From the NCBI RefSeq assembly GCF_900186465.1, contig NZ_LT891956.1, positions 48,564-112,563 of the forward strand: a DNA stretch of 64,000 nucleotides, read 5' to 3'. Positions 8,086 to 15,644 of this stretch are shown here, one piece after another. The notes beneath the pieces were generated by a model. The model was given only the letters and a program-made list of their open reading frames with translations. It searched no databases and was not told the origin of the DNA. Both the position numbers and the translations under genes were made by a program. The number at the start of each line of letters is the position of its first letter. Position 1 is the stretch's first letter. Source of the stretch: Centipeda felix (GTDB lineage: Bacteria; Bacillota; Negativicutes; Selenomonadales; Selenomonadaceae).

Positions 8086-9170
8086 TCATGCACCTGCTTT
8101 CCCTCTTTTTCGAGCTGCTTCTCATGGCATCTCTTCTGTACAAGGCTCGCGCCCGCGTGCGCCGCAACACCGACTGCCGTTGCGACGGCAAGGCCTGCGC
8201 CGACCATGTCGACATCGATGCCGTTGTACTCCGGCAGACGCTTCGAGAACGGCGCCTGATCCCAGAAGTTCGCGTTGCTGCAGCCAATACAGGGTGCGCC
8301 CGACTGGATGGGGTACGAGAGTCCCTGATACCAGCGCAGATTGCCGCAGGAGTTGTACGTCTCGGGGCCGCGGCAGCCGAGCTTGTAGAGGCACCAGCCC
8401 CCCTTTGCACCCGCGTCGTCAAAGCGCTCGGCAAACATGCCTGCGTCGAAGAACGGACGGCGGTAGCAGGTGTCGTGAATGCGGTTGCCGTAGAACTGAC
8501 GCGGACGTCCCTCGCCGTCAAGCGGCGGCAGTGTGCCGAAGAGCGCAACGTGCATAACGACGCCTGTCATAACCTCGGGAATCGGCGGACAGCCGGGCAC
8601 AGCAATATAGGGCTTCGCGCCGATGAGGGAACGGATCCCCCTGGACTCCGTCGGATTCGGTGCAGCCGCCTGGATGCCGCCCGCCGTCGCGCACGTGCCG
8701 TAGGCGATGACCGCCTTTGCTCCCTCCGCGGCGTGCTTCAGCGTATGCTCGAAGGAGTGACCGCCCGACATGCAGGTGTAGGCGTGCTCCCCGATGGGAA
8801 CCGCGCCCTCGACGGCAAGGATGTACTCGCCATGATACTTCTTGATCGTCTCCTCGAGATGTGCCTCGAACGCCTCACCCTCGCCGGCGCAGAGGAGATG
8901 GCTGTATTCGAGCGCAATCTCGTTCAGCACGAGATCCGATGCGAGTGGTGCGCCCGAGCGGATGAACGACTCATCGCAGCCCGTACACTCATGCCCGTGC
9001 AGCCAGATCACAACCGGCAGCGGCTTCGCCTCGGCGGCCTCGACGACCTTCGTGAGGTTGTCTGTGCTCAGCCCCATGAGCGACGTGAGGGTCACGCAGC
9101 CCTTGAGGAAATTCCGCCGGCTGAAGCCTTTTGCGAGATATGCCTCCCACAAGCTCTCCCTTTTGTTCAC
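8082..9170 (-). CDS. hyaA: [NiFe]-hydrogenase small subunit with Tat signal
   Basis: 362 residues from a GTG at 9170 preceded by AGGAGG. The first ATG nearby (ATGTGA) is out of frame, and longer starts lack a ribosome site. The Tat signal is SRRNFLKG near residues 18-25. Iron-sulfur ligands include CTGCDES, GTCATAGG, PGCPPIPE and the C-terminal cluster cysteines (DTCYRR, GWCLYKLGCRG, APCIGCSN). A C-terminal hydrophobic span (MVGAGLAVATAVGVAAHAG) anchors it. It oxidises H2 at the cytoplasmic membrane with the large subunit and cytochrome b. Confidence 0.95.
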   Translation of the reverse strand: MNKRESLWEAYLAKGFSRRNFLKGCVTLTSLMGLSTDNLTKVVEAAEAKPLPVVIWLHGHECTGCDESFIRSGAPLASDLVLNEIALEYSHLLCAGEGEAFEAHLEETIKKYHGEYILAVEGAVPIGEHAYTCMSGGHSFEHTLKHAAEGAKAVIAYGTCATAGGIQAAAPNPTESRGIRSLIGAKPYIAVPGCPPIPEVMTGVVMHVALFGTLPPLDGEGRPRQFYGNRIHDTCYRRPFFDAGMFAERFDDAGAKGGWCLYKLGCRGPETYNSCGNLRWYQGLSYPIQSGAPCIGCSNANFWDQAPFSKRLPEYNGIDVDMVGAGLAVATAVGVAAHAGASLVQKRCHEKQLEKEGKQVHE

Positions 9171-9674
9171 ATTATGCCTCCTGTCCCTATGGAAGACTGC
9201 CGTCATGCCAAACACCCGCATCCATCCCGCCGCGATCGGCACACAGACACCTTTGCGAGCAGAACGACAGGGCGATTGACAACAGAAACTCGCGTCAATA
9301 CTTCCCACACATCAGATATATAAAACCAATCCCGCGAAAGCCAGGGCCCTTCCGTACAAAATAATAAAGGAGGAGCCGTCCGACGCACCCGAGGGCACGA
9401 CAAACAGTCCCTCGTAGCAGACGAATCCAAGGGATATTTTGCATCAAAATATCCCCTCCTCGCCCTTGCGCGGCAATGTTGTCGTTTCCTTTTCAAGGGA
9501 GCGTGGTTTTCTGCAGGAAACCGCGTTCGGAAGGGAGGCTCCGGCATTTCTGCCGAACCCCTGTGCACTGCAGGGATCACTCCCTGCGGCGCAGGCGCAG
9601 CATCATAGGCATCGCCCTTAGATGCTTTTGCTCGGAAACCGAGAGGTACAATGTACCTCTATACCTATGTAATT
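9171..9674 (-). promoter_or_regulatory. Long structured 5' leader of the hydrogenase operon
   Basis: About 500 nt lie between the promoter and the small-subunit start. On the minus strand there are successive hairpins: GAGGTAC/GTACCTC (about 9643-9659), AGCATC/GATGCT (about 9598-9625), CAGGGA-type and CGGCA/TGCCG stems (9541-9590), GGTTTTC/GAAAACC (about 9500-9530), a perfect 11-bp stem GGGATATTTTG/CAAAATATCCC (9430-9454) and CGAGGG/CCCTCG near 9390-9412 followed by a U-rich stretch. Such a leader suggests RNA-level control, for example a riboswitch or attenuator. I could not match it to a known class from memory. Confidence 0.55.
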
Positions 9675-9680
9675 AATAAC

Positions 9681-9709
9681 AGTTTAACAGAGTGAAAACA
9701 GCCTGTCAA
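9681..9709 (-). promoter_or_regulatory. Sigma-A-type promoter for the hydrogenase operon
   Basis: On the minus strand TTGACA (9709-9704), 17-bp spacer, TAAACT (9686-9681). Transcription should start near 9674 and give the long leader. Confidence 0.75.
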
Positions 9710-9710
9710 T

Positions 9711-9729
9711 ATGCGAAAATTATTCTCAT
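9711..9729. promoter_or_regulatory. Fur/PerR-like operator candidate
   Basis: ATGAGAATAATTTTCGCAT (minus strand) is an imperfect palindrome. The core TGAGAATAATTTTCG agrees at most positions with the 7-1-7 Fur-family box TGATAATNATTATCA. It lies directly upstream of the -35, a position suited to metal-dependent control of a metalloenzyme operon. Which Fur-family member would bind is unknown. Confidence 0.45.
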
Positions 9730-9804
9730 CACATGTTTGAGTTATACTTGTTTATTATAGTTATAGAGTGATCCATTCGTGGTGTATGGATGCTGTATCT
9801 GCAG

Positions 9805-9880
9805 TTAAGGAAGCACTGATAAATTCGGCACAGCCATCTTAGGGAAGTACCGAGAGACTGTTTTATCAGCGATTCCTTAA
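9805..9880. repeat. Short internally deleted copy of the 167-bp MITE-like element
   Basis: Ends TTAAGGAAGCACTGATAAAT and TTTATCAGCGATTCCTTAA are the terminal inverted repeats of the element at 15386-15553. The internal ~90 bp are missing. Confidence 0.7.
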
Positions 9881-9886
9881 TTCGAT

Positions 9887-9944
9887 CAAAAAAGGGGCGC
9901 ATCCCTCTGGCATCGGTGATGATGCACATGGGGAGATGCGTCCC
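9887..9944 (-). terminator. Rho-independent terminator after the 9951-10946 gene
   Basis: Minus-strand arms GGGACGCATCTCCCC and GGGATGCGCCCC are followed by TTTTTTG. Confidence 0.75.
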
Positions 9945-9950
9945 TCGCTG

Positions 9951-10946
9951 TTATTTCTTTCGGCGCAGTTCCTGCCGTACGGCGTCGCGCTCTTTCTCTG
10001 TCATGGTGTTTGCGCGGATCACGGCGCGGTGCCCCTCGCGGCTGCTCTCCGTGATGAGTGCGCTATTCCCGTCGTAGGCGAGGATCTCGTAGGTGCTGAT
10101 GGCGTCCTTCTTCGGGCTGAGCACGCGCCGCTGCATGGTGTAGCCGAGGTGCTCGTAGTCCGCATTCTTCATCGCCTCAGCGAACTGCGCCCGACCGAGG
10201 TTGTTGTAGAGAATGAGCTGCCAGTAGGAGACGGAGCCGTCGGCATTGCGCTTCATGCGGCTGCGGTCAAAGAACCAGCCGCGCCGCTCGTCGCCCTCGA
10301 TGAAGACCCAGTCGCCGTCCTTCAGCGTGACGGGCTCGATCGCCGTCTCTTTGCCGTATGCCTCGCGCTTTGCTGCATCAGCAGCGGCAGCGGCATGCTT
10401 TTTCTCAGCTTTTTTATCCGCGGCATCTGTCTTCTTTGCAGGCTCTGCGGACACGGCGGAATGCCCTGCGCCGTCCGTCGCTGCGGCGGCCGGCTCCTTT
10501 TCCTTCGCGGGTTCTTTGACAAGAACGGCTTCGGCCGTCCCTTCCCCATCAGCCGTTTCTTCTGCCGTCTTCGTCTTCGTCTTTGCCTCCGCATCTCTCG
10601 CCGAGGCGGCATTGGTCTGCGGTGTCTGCTCTGCTGGAGGGTTCTCTGTGCCGAGCTCATCCATCTCCGCATCGAAGGCATCTTCCTGCGTGCACTGTTC
10701 CGATGCCGCACGGTCCTTTGCCGCGGGCTCCGCCGTGGTCTGCGCCCTGTCTGTCGTCTTTTCCGTATCCACTGTCTCCTGTGCATCCTTTGCGGCAGAT
10801 GCGGTGCGCTGTTCTGACGCGGCAGCTTCTCCATGAGACTCCTCTGCCGCCATGACGGCATGGATCTCCGTCTCCTTCTCGGCGGCCGTCCCGCTGACGG
10901 GGAGGAGGAGGATTCCTGCGGCGAGCAGGCAGGTGATGGATTGCAT
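9951..10946 (-). CDS. Exported Ala/Glu/Lys-rich protein with a C-terminal SLA-E-like domain
   Basis: 331 residues. The signal peptide is MQSITCLLAAGILLLPVSGTAA. Residues of about 23-200 are low complexity (A, E, K, T), probably an extended linker. The C-terminal ~130 residues (KDGDWVFIEGDERRGWFFD, SVSYWQLILYNN, YEHLGYTMQRRVLS, STYEILAYDGN) resemble surface-adhesin-E-like domains that are common in Negativicutes. It starts 15 bp after the M23 peptidase gene, so the two may be cotranscribed and act in the envelope. The exact role is not known. Confidence 0.75.
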   Translation of the reverse strand: MQSITCLLAAGILLLPVSGTAAEKETEIHAVMAAEESHGEAAASEQRTASAAKDAQETVDTEKTTDRAQTTAEPAAKDRAASEQCTQEDAFDAEMDELGTENPPAEQTPQTNAASARDAEAKTKTKTAEETADGEGTAEAVLVKEPAKEKEPAAAATDGAGHSAVSAEPAKKTDAADKKAEKKHAAAAADAAKREAYGKETAIEPVTLKDGDWVFIEGDERRGWFFDRSRMKRNADGSVSYWQLILYNNLGRAQFAEAMKNADYEHLGYTMQRRVLSPKKDAISTYEILAYDGNSALITESSREGHRAVIRANTMTEKERDAVRQELRRKK

Positions 10947-10960
10947 AGTGTCTCCTTTGC

Positions 10961-11914
10961 TTACAAATACGAGGCCGGGTTGACGGGCTGTCCGCTGAGG
11001 CGCACCTCGTAGTGCAGATGCGGTCCTGTGGAGTGCCCCGTCGAGCCGACATAGGCGATGATCTGTCCGCGCCGCACGCGCTGTCCTGCGGTCACCACGA
11101 CCGCCGAGGCATGTCCGTAGCGTGTCGAGACGCCGCTCCCGTGATCGATGTCGACCATGTTGCCATAGCCGCCCGCGTTCCAGCCCGCGATGGTCACGAC
11201 GCCGTCCGCCGTCGCGACGATGGGTGTTCCCATCTCGGCGGCGATGTCGATGCCCTGATGGAACTCTGCGCCATTCCAGCGCAGTCCATACCCTGAACTG
11301 ATGAAGCCGTCCGTCGGCCAGCCTGTCGGGGTGGTGACGGGTGTATCGTCACCCAGGAAGGAGGATGCCCCCGGCACATCCTTCTGCATCATGACGGCAA
11401 GCTGTCCGATGGAGGTGCGGCGCACTGCGGTGCGTTCCTCTAGCATCGTGAGTGCCTCGCTGACCTCATCCGTCGTGAGTGCGTGCGGTGCGCCGCCCGT
11501 CGGTGCCGGTGCGGCATCTCCTTCCTGTACCGCGCTGTCCGTCTCCGCCGGCGGTGCGCCGACGAGTGCGCGCAGCCCGTCCTCCGTACGCTGGATGGCA
11601 TCGACCTCCTGCCCAAGCGCGGAGGCCTTTTTCGCGATCTGGCGGATCTGCTCCTGCTGGATGCGGTTCGCCTCGCGCAGCTGTGCAGCTTCTGCCTCAT
11701 GCAGATAGGAATGCGTAAGGGTGTAGATGGAGAAAATGGAAGCGGCGGCAACGATCCCGACAACGGCTCCTGCCCCCACGGCAAGCAGGCGCAGTCCTCT
11801 CCGTGAGAGCCGTACCGTGCGTGTCGTATCGGTCACACGATCAACCAGCTGGAGTTTATAGCGCGCATCTTGTTCTTCGTTCAATGTATGTACCTCTTCC
11901 CCTATCACAGTCAC
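10961..11914 (-). CDS. Membrane-anchored M23 peptidase (LytM-type)
   Basis: 317 residues. A cytoplasmic N-terminus is followed by one membrane span (about 41-65) and a coiled coil (about 72-115). The C-terminal M23 domain has zinc ligands in FHQGIDIA and TGPHLHYEV. The architecture matches cell-wall endopeptidases or EnvC/NlpD-like amidase activators. All M23 ligands look intact, so hydrolase activity is plausible. An alternative is a degenerate activator, which the motifs argue against. Confidence 0.9.
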   Translation of the reverse strand: MTVIGEEVHTLNEEQDARYKLQLVDRVTDTTRTVRLSRRGLRLLAVGAGAVVGIVAAASIFSIYTLTHSYLHEAEAAQLREANRIQQEQIRQIAKKASALGQEVDAIQRTEDGLRALVGAPPAETDSAVQEGDAAPAPTGGAPHALTTDEVSEALTMLEERTAVRRTSIGQLAVMMQKDVPGASSFLGDDTPVTTPTGWPTDGFISSGYGLRWNGAEFHQGIDIAAEMGTPIVATADGVVTIAGWNAGGYGNMVDIDHGSGVSTRYGHASAVVVTAGQRVRRGQIIAYVGSTGHSTGPHLHYEVRLSGQPVNPASYL

Positions 11915-11939
11915 ATCCTTATCCTAGCCAAAGAACATG

Positions 11940-11968
11940 AAAACCTGCTGTGACACAGCAGGTTCTGC
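11940..11968 (-). terminator. Terminator between DUF4446 and M23 genes
   Basis: Minus-strand AACCTGCTGTG/CAGCAGGTT stem with a three-base loop, then TTCATGTTCTT. Confidence 0.6.
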
Positions 11969-11982
11969 AAGAATATATTTCC

Positions 11983-12504
11983 TCAGTAGCGAATCGGCAG
12001 CGGTTTTGCCATGGCTTCCTTCAGTACGTCCTTTTCCTCGTCGCTCAGCGGATACTCCGACGATCCGTTCTTAATTGGCTTAATGTAGCTGCGTGAGTCC
12101 TCACGGGCAAAGATACTGGAAAAAATGACGCCGTCGTTGTTTGCATCGAGCAGAGCAACCGCATAGCTGAGATCGCCGCCCATGTCCTCGAAGGCACGGA
12201 ACCGTACGGAGGCAACGCGCACGAGCGACTGGCGGATGAACTGTCGGATTAGTTCGTTCTCCTCGAGGATGCGTGCGTTCGTTGCCGCGACCTCCTCCAC
12301 CGTGCGCACGTGCTGGATCAGCATCCCCTCGAGATCGTCCTTGCTCGAGCCGCGCATCATCGCGCGGTAGCGGCTGCTCATCGTCGAGAGCCGTACCATG
12401 ACGTAGATGACGAGGATGAGCAGGACGAAGATCAGGAGCAGCGCGGTGAGCAGGAGGGCTGCATCATGTGCTTCGATCGACTTCACTAGATTACTAAAAA
12501 ACAA
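11983..12504 (-). CDS. DUF4446 family membrane protein
   Basis: 173 residues from a TTG start at 12504 (MFFSNLVKSIEAHDAA) with AAGAAGGGAAGAG upstream; the longer reading to 12585 has no site. One N-terminal membrane span (about 16-40), then a coiled coil (SKDDLEGMLIQHVRTVEEVAATNARILEEN) and a conserved C-terminal domain (FRAFEDMGGDLSYAVALLDANNDGVIFSSIFARE). DUF4446 genes commonly sit beside parAB in Firmicutes, as here. The molecular function is unknown. Confidence 0.8.
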   Translation of the reverse strand: MFFSNLVKSIEAHDAALLLTALLLIFVLLILVIYVMVRLSTMSSRYRAMMRGSSKDDLEGMLIQHVRTVEEVAATNARILEENELIRQFIRQSLVRVASVRFRAFEDMGGDLSYAVALLDANNDGVIFSSIFAREDSRSYIKPIKNGSSEYPLSDEEKDVLKEAMAKPLPIRY

Positions 12505-12588
12505 GTTCTCTCTTCCCTTCTTTCCTCCGTCCCCCATGGGGCGGAGGCGGATGTGCCCCAGAGGGCGGCAGACGGCACGCCGCACATC

Positions 12589-13587
12589 CTATACGGTGAA
12601 TTTCTGCGTGGAGAATGCGCGCAGTGCCGCACGCTTGTCCTCTTTTGCCACGCCGTCTGCCGATACGGTCAGGAGCGACAGCAGTCGCTCCAGATCCTCG
12701 GCGGAGAAGTAGCTGATTTCGAGCCGCCCCTTCCCCTCCTCGCGTCCCGTCTGGATGCGTACCTTCGTGCCGAGGCTGCGCGTCAGGCGCTCCTCTGCCT
12801 CACGGACGAAGAGGTCTGGCTTTTTCTCTGGCTTTGGCGGCGCTGATTTTTTCAGTGCGTTCGGATCCTTCGCCAGGCGTTTGACGAGCGCCTCGACGCC
12901 GCGCGCCGAGAGCTCGTGCTCCTGGATGTACTCTGCCGCCTCACGCTGCAGCGCGGCGGTCTCGAGCGCGAGGAGCGGACGTGCCTGCCCCATGGTGAGA
13001 ACGCCGTTCGCGATGAATGCCTGCACCTCTTTCGCGAGGCGCAGGAGGCGGACGCTGTTCGCGATTGCCGAGCGGCTGCGTGCGACGCGGCGCGCGAGCT
13101 GTTCCTGTGAGAGTTTGAACTCGGTGAGGAGCCGCTGATAGGCGTGTGCCTCCTCGATTGGGTTGAGATCCTCACGCTGGAGGTTCTCGATGAGTGCCAT
13201 CTCTGCCATCTCCGCGTCGTTCGCCGTGCGGAAAAATGCAGGAACGGTCGTAAGCCCTGCCATCTTGGCGGCGCGCAGACGCCGCTCGCCCGCGATGAGC
13301 TCGTACTTGCCCGCGCCAATGTCGCGGACGGTGACGGGCTGGAGGATGCCGTGCTGTGCAATGGACTCGCGCAGCTCCTCGAGTGCCGCCTCGTCGAACT
13401 CGCGGCGCGGCTGAAAGCGGTTGGGCTGGATCACGTCAATGGAGAGCTCCGCCGGGACGCCCGCGGAGGCTGCAGCGGTTTCTGTCTTTTCCTCCGGCGG
13501 CGGGTCGGTCGGCAGGGTGAGCGCGTCTTTTCCGAGTCCGAGTGCGCCGAGCCCACGCCCGAGGCCGCCTGTTTTAGCCTTCTTCAC
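12589..13587 (-). CDS. parB: ParB/Spo0J chromosome-partition protein
   Basis: 332 residues from a GTG at 13587 with GGAGG upstream. The start overlaps the end of parA by 14 nt. The N-terminal ParB/CTPase region has FQPRREFDEAALEELRESI and GERRLRAAK, and the central HTH is LTEFKLSQEQLARRVARSRSAIANSVRLL. ParB loads at parS and spreads, recruiting SMC and ParA. Four perfect parS sites are present at 15627, 17670, 17760 and 17832. Confidence 0.96.
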   Translation of the reverse strand: MKKAKTGGLGRGLGALGLGKDALTLPTDPPPEEKTETAAASAGVPAELSIDVIQPNRFQPRREFDEAALEELRESIAQHGILQPVTVRDIGAGKYELIAGERRLRAAKMAGLTTVPAFFRTANDAEMAEMALIENLQREDLNPIEEAHAYQRLLTEFKLSQEQLARRVARSRSAIANSVRLLRLAKEVQAFIANGVLTMGQARPLLALETAALQREAAEYIQEHELSARGVEALVKRLAKDPNALKKSAPPKPEKKPDLFVREAEERLTRSLGTKVRIQTGREEGKGRLEISYFSAEDLERLLSLLTVSADGVAKEDKRAALRAFSTQKFTV

Positions 13588-14338
13588 GCCGTATGACCTC
13601 CCTTGCGAGTGCAATATACATCTCCGCCCCGCGCGATGTGATGTCGTACGAGGTGATCGGCTGCCCGAAGGAGGGTGCCTCCGAGAGTCGGACGTTGCGC
13701 GGAATCATCGTCTGATAGAGCGCGTCGCCAAAGACGTCGCGCACCTCGTCGACGACCTGCCCCGCGATGCGCGTCCGCGAGTCGTACATCGTCATCACGA
13801 TGCCCTGGACACGCAGTTTCGGATTGGCGCGCTCCTTGACAAGGCTGATGGTTTTCATCAGCTGTGCCACGCCCTCGAGGGCAAAGAACTCACACTGGAT
13901 GGGGATGAGGACGGCGTGTGCCGCCGTCAGTGCATTCAATGTCAGAAAGCCGAGGGAGGGCGGGCAGTCGATAAAGATGTAGTCGTAGTCGGTCAGCACC
14001 TCGGCGATCGCCTTGTGCAGGCGTGTCTCACGATGTTCCAGCGACGCCAGTTCCACCTCGGCGCCCGCAAGCTCCACATTGGCGGGAACGACGTCGACGA
14101 GGTAGTCCGACTCGATGATGACCTCGCGCATGTGCTTTCCGTCGATCAGGACGCGATAGGTCGTCGCGGGGAGGGTGCTCTTGTCGATGCCAAAGGCACT
14201 GGTCGCATTTCCCTGCGGGTCGATGTCGATGAGCAGAACGCGCCGTTTCGCACGCGCGACGGCGGCGGCGAGATTGACTGCCGTCGTCGTTTTGCCGACG
14301 CCGCCCTTTTGACTGGCAACCGCAATGATCTTTGCCAC
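13574..14338 (-). CDS. parA: ParA/Soj chromosome-partition ATPase
   Basis: 254 residues with the deviant Walker A KGGVGKTTTAVNLAAA near residues 11-20, Walker A' DIDPQGNATSAFG and Walker B IFIDCPPSLGFL. The short N-terminus is of the Soj type with no extra DNA-binding domain. It works with ParB in origin segregation and can influence DnaA. The pair is on the leading strand if the origin lies to the right. Confidence 0.96.
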   Translation of the reverse strand: MAKIIAVASQKGGVGKTTTAVNLAAAVARAKRRVLLIDIDPQGNATSAFGIDKSTLPATTYRVLIDGKHMREVIIESDYLVDVVPANVELAGAEVELASLEHRETRLHKAIAEVLTDYDYIFIDCPPSLGFLTLNALTAAHAVLIPIQCEFFALEGVAQLMKTISLVKERANPKLRVQGIVMTMYDSRTRIAGQVVDEVRDVFGDALYQTMIPRNVRLSEAPSFGQPITSYDITSRGAEMYIALAREVIRREEG

Positions 14339-14374
14339 GGGATCATCCTTTCTACGGGTGCTGTGGTGGATGTT

Positions 14375-15337
14375 CTAGAAAAGTACCTTTGCGAGGTGCA
14401 GGTACTCGGGATCGAGTTTTTTCTTGTTGTTGACGGCGTCGTAGAGGTTGACGGAGACGACGTGTCCCTTGTGGTAGCCGAACACAATGCCCGAGAGCCC
14501 CGAGATGAGTGCGAGTGCAGCCTGCTCGCCGAGCTGGCTGGCGCGTACGCGGTCGATAACTGTCGGCGAGCCGCCGCGCTGGATATGGCCGAGCACCGAG
14601 ACGCGCGTCTCGATGTCCGTATGCTTTGCGATGTAGTCGCAGACGTCCTGCCCCTTGGCCGCGCCCTCGGCGACGACGATGAGGATGTAGCGTTTGCCGT
14701 GCTCGTATGCGTTGGTGAGGTCGTTGACGATCTCCGCGAGGTCAAATTTCTCCTCGGGGACGAGGATGTACTCCGCACCGCCCGAGATGCCCGAGACGAG
14801 AGCGAGCCAGCCCGAACCGCGTCCCATGACCTCGAGCACGATGATGCGCCGATGCGCCGATGCTGTGTCGCGCAGCTTGTTGATCGCGTCGATGATCGTA
14901 TTCGCCGCCGTGTCGCAGCCGATCGTATAGTCCATGCCCCAGACATCGTTGTCAATCGTGCCCGGCAGGCCGACGATGGGGAAGCCGAACTCCTCGGCGA
15001 GCAGCTGTGCGCCGCGCAGCGAACCGTCGCCGCCGATCACGCAGAGCCCCTCGATGCCGCGCTCGATGAGGTTCTCATGTCCGCGGCGGCGTCCCTCGGG
15101 CGTCGTCCACTCCTTGCAGCGCGCCGTCCCGAGGAAGGTGCCGCCGCGCTGGATGATGTCGCCCACATCCTTGGACTCAAGCTCCCACATATCCTCATCG
15201 AGGAGTCCCTGATAGCCATCGTTGATGCCCCACACACGGACGCCTTCATAGAGGGCTGTGCGCGCAACGGCACGCGCCGCCGCGTTCATTCCGGGGCTGT
15301 CTCCCCCGCTCGTCATGACTGCAATACTCTTTAACAC
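14375..15337 (-). CDS. pfkA: ATP-dependent 6-phosphofructokinase
   Basis: 320 residues, bacterial PfkA length. Motifs are MTSGGDSPGMNAAAR at the N-terminus, GGDGSLRGAQ (a Gly where PPi-dependent enzymes carry Asp), PGTIDNDVWG with the catalytic Asp, MGRGSGWLA and HIQRGGSP. It phosphorylates fructose-6-phosphate in glycolysis. A MITE-like element lies 49 bp upstream of its start. Confidence 0.96.
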   Translation of the reverse strand: MLKSIAVMTSGGDSPGMNAAARAVARTALYEGVRVWGINDGYQGLLDEDMWELESKDVGDIIQRGGTFLGTARCKEWTTPEGRRRGHENLIERGIEGLCVIGGDGSLRGAQLLAEEFGFPIVGLPGTIDNDVWGMDYTIGCDTAANTIIDAINKLRDTASAHRRIIVLEVMGRGSGWLALVSGISGGAEYILVPEEKFDLAEIVNDLTNAYEHGKRYILIVVAEGAAKGQDVCDYIAKHTDIETRVSVLGHIQRGGSPTVIDRVRASQLGEQAALALISGLSGIVFGYHKGHVVSVNLYDAVNNKKKLDPEYLHLAKVLF

Positions 15338-15385
15338 AACGCATCCTCCCCCTGCCCATCATTTCCATACGCTCAGTGCGCGGTC

Positions 15386-15553
15386 TTAGGGAATCGCTGA
15401 TAAAATAAAGTCTGCCAGATTGGCGTAGATTTTTTGTCCGAACAAGGTGGAAAACCGGACGCATAGCAAAAGCTATGTGGAGGATTTTCCGCCGAAGTGC
15501 GGGCGAAAAAGATGCGTCAAGATGGTAGTGCTGAATTTATCAGTGCTTCCTTA
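15386..15553. repeat. MITE-like 167-bp foldback element, copy 1
   Basis: Begins TTAGGGAATCGCTGATAAAA and ends TTTATCAGTGCTTCCTTA, imperfect terminal inverted repeats. Inside, GGCGTAGATTTTTTG... is echoed in inverted form by ...AAAAAAGATGCGTC, so the whole element folds back on itself. There is no coding capacity beyond short spurious frames. Near-identical copies are at 24734, 26863, 33821, 38066 (inverted), 58643 and 62847. Confidence 0.9.
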
Positions 15554-15586
15554 GCTTTTTCTACCCTTTTATCATAGCACAAACGG

Positions 15587-15616
15587 CAAAAAAAATCCCC
15601 TCTTTTTTTGAGGGGA
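15587..15616 (-). terminator. Terminator after dnaB
   Basis: Minus-strand CCCCTC, A7 loop, GAGGGG, then ATTTTTTTTG. Confidence 0.8.
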
Positions 15617-15626
15617 ATGAGAAAAA

Positions 15627-15642
15627 TGTTTCACGTGAAACA
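15627..15642. promoter_or_regulatory. parS site 1
   Basis: TGTTTCACGTGAAACA is a perfect match to the bacterial parS consensus TGTTNCACGTGAAACA, the loading site for ParB. It lies 2 bp downstream of the dnaB stop codon. Confidence 0.95.
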
Positions 15643-15644
15643 AT

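Noticed and set aside
6139-8259. Long (706-codon) plus-strand open frame
   Set aside because: Antisense to the hydrogenase large subunit; arises from high GC at third positions. The minus-strand product is clearly real.
14375-15337. PfkA as a pyrophosphate-dependent enzyme
   Set aside because: The motif reads GGDGS; PPi-dependent forms carry Asp in place of the second-motif Gly.
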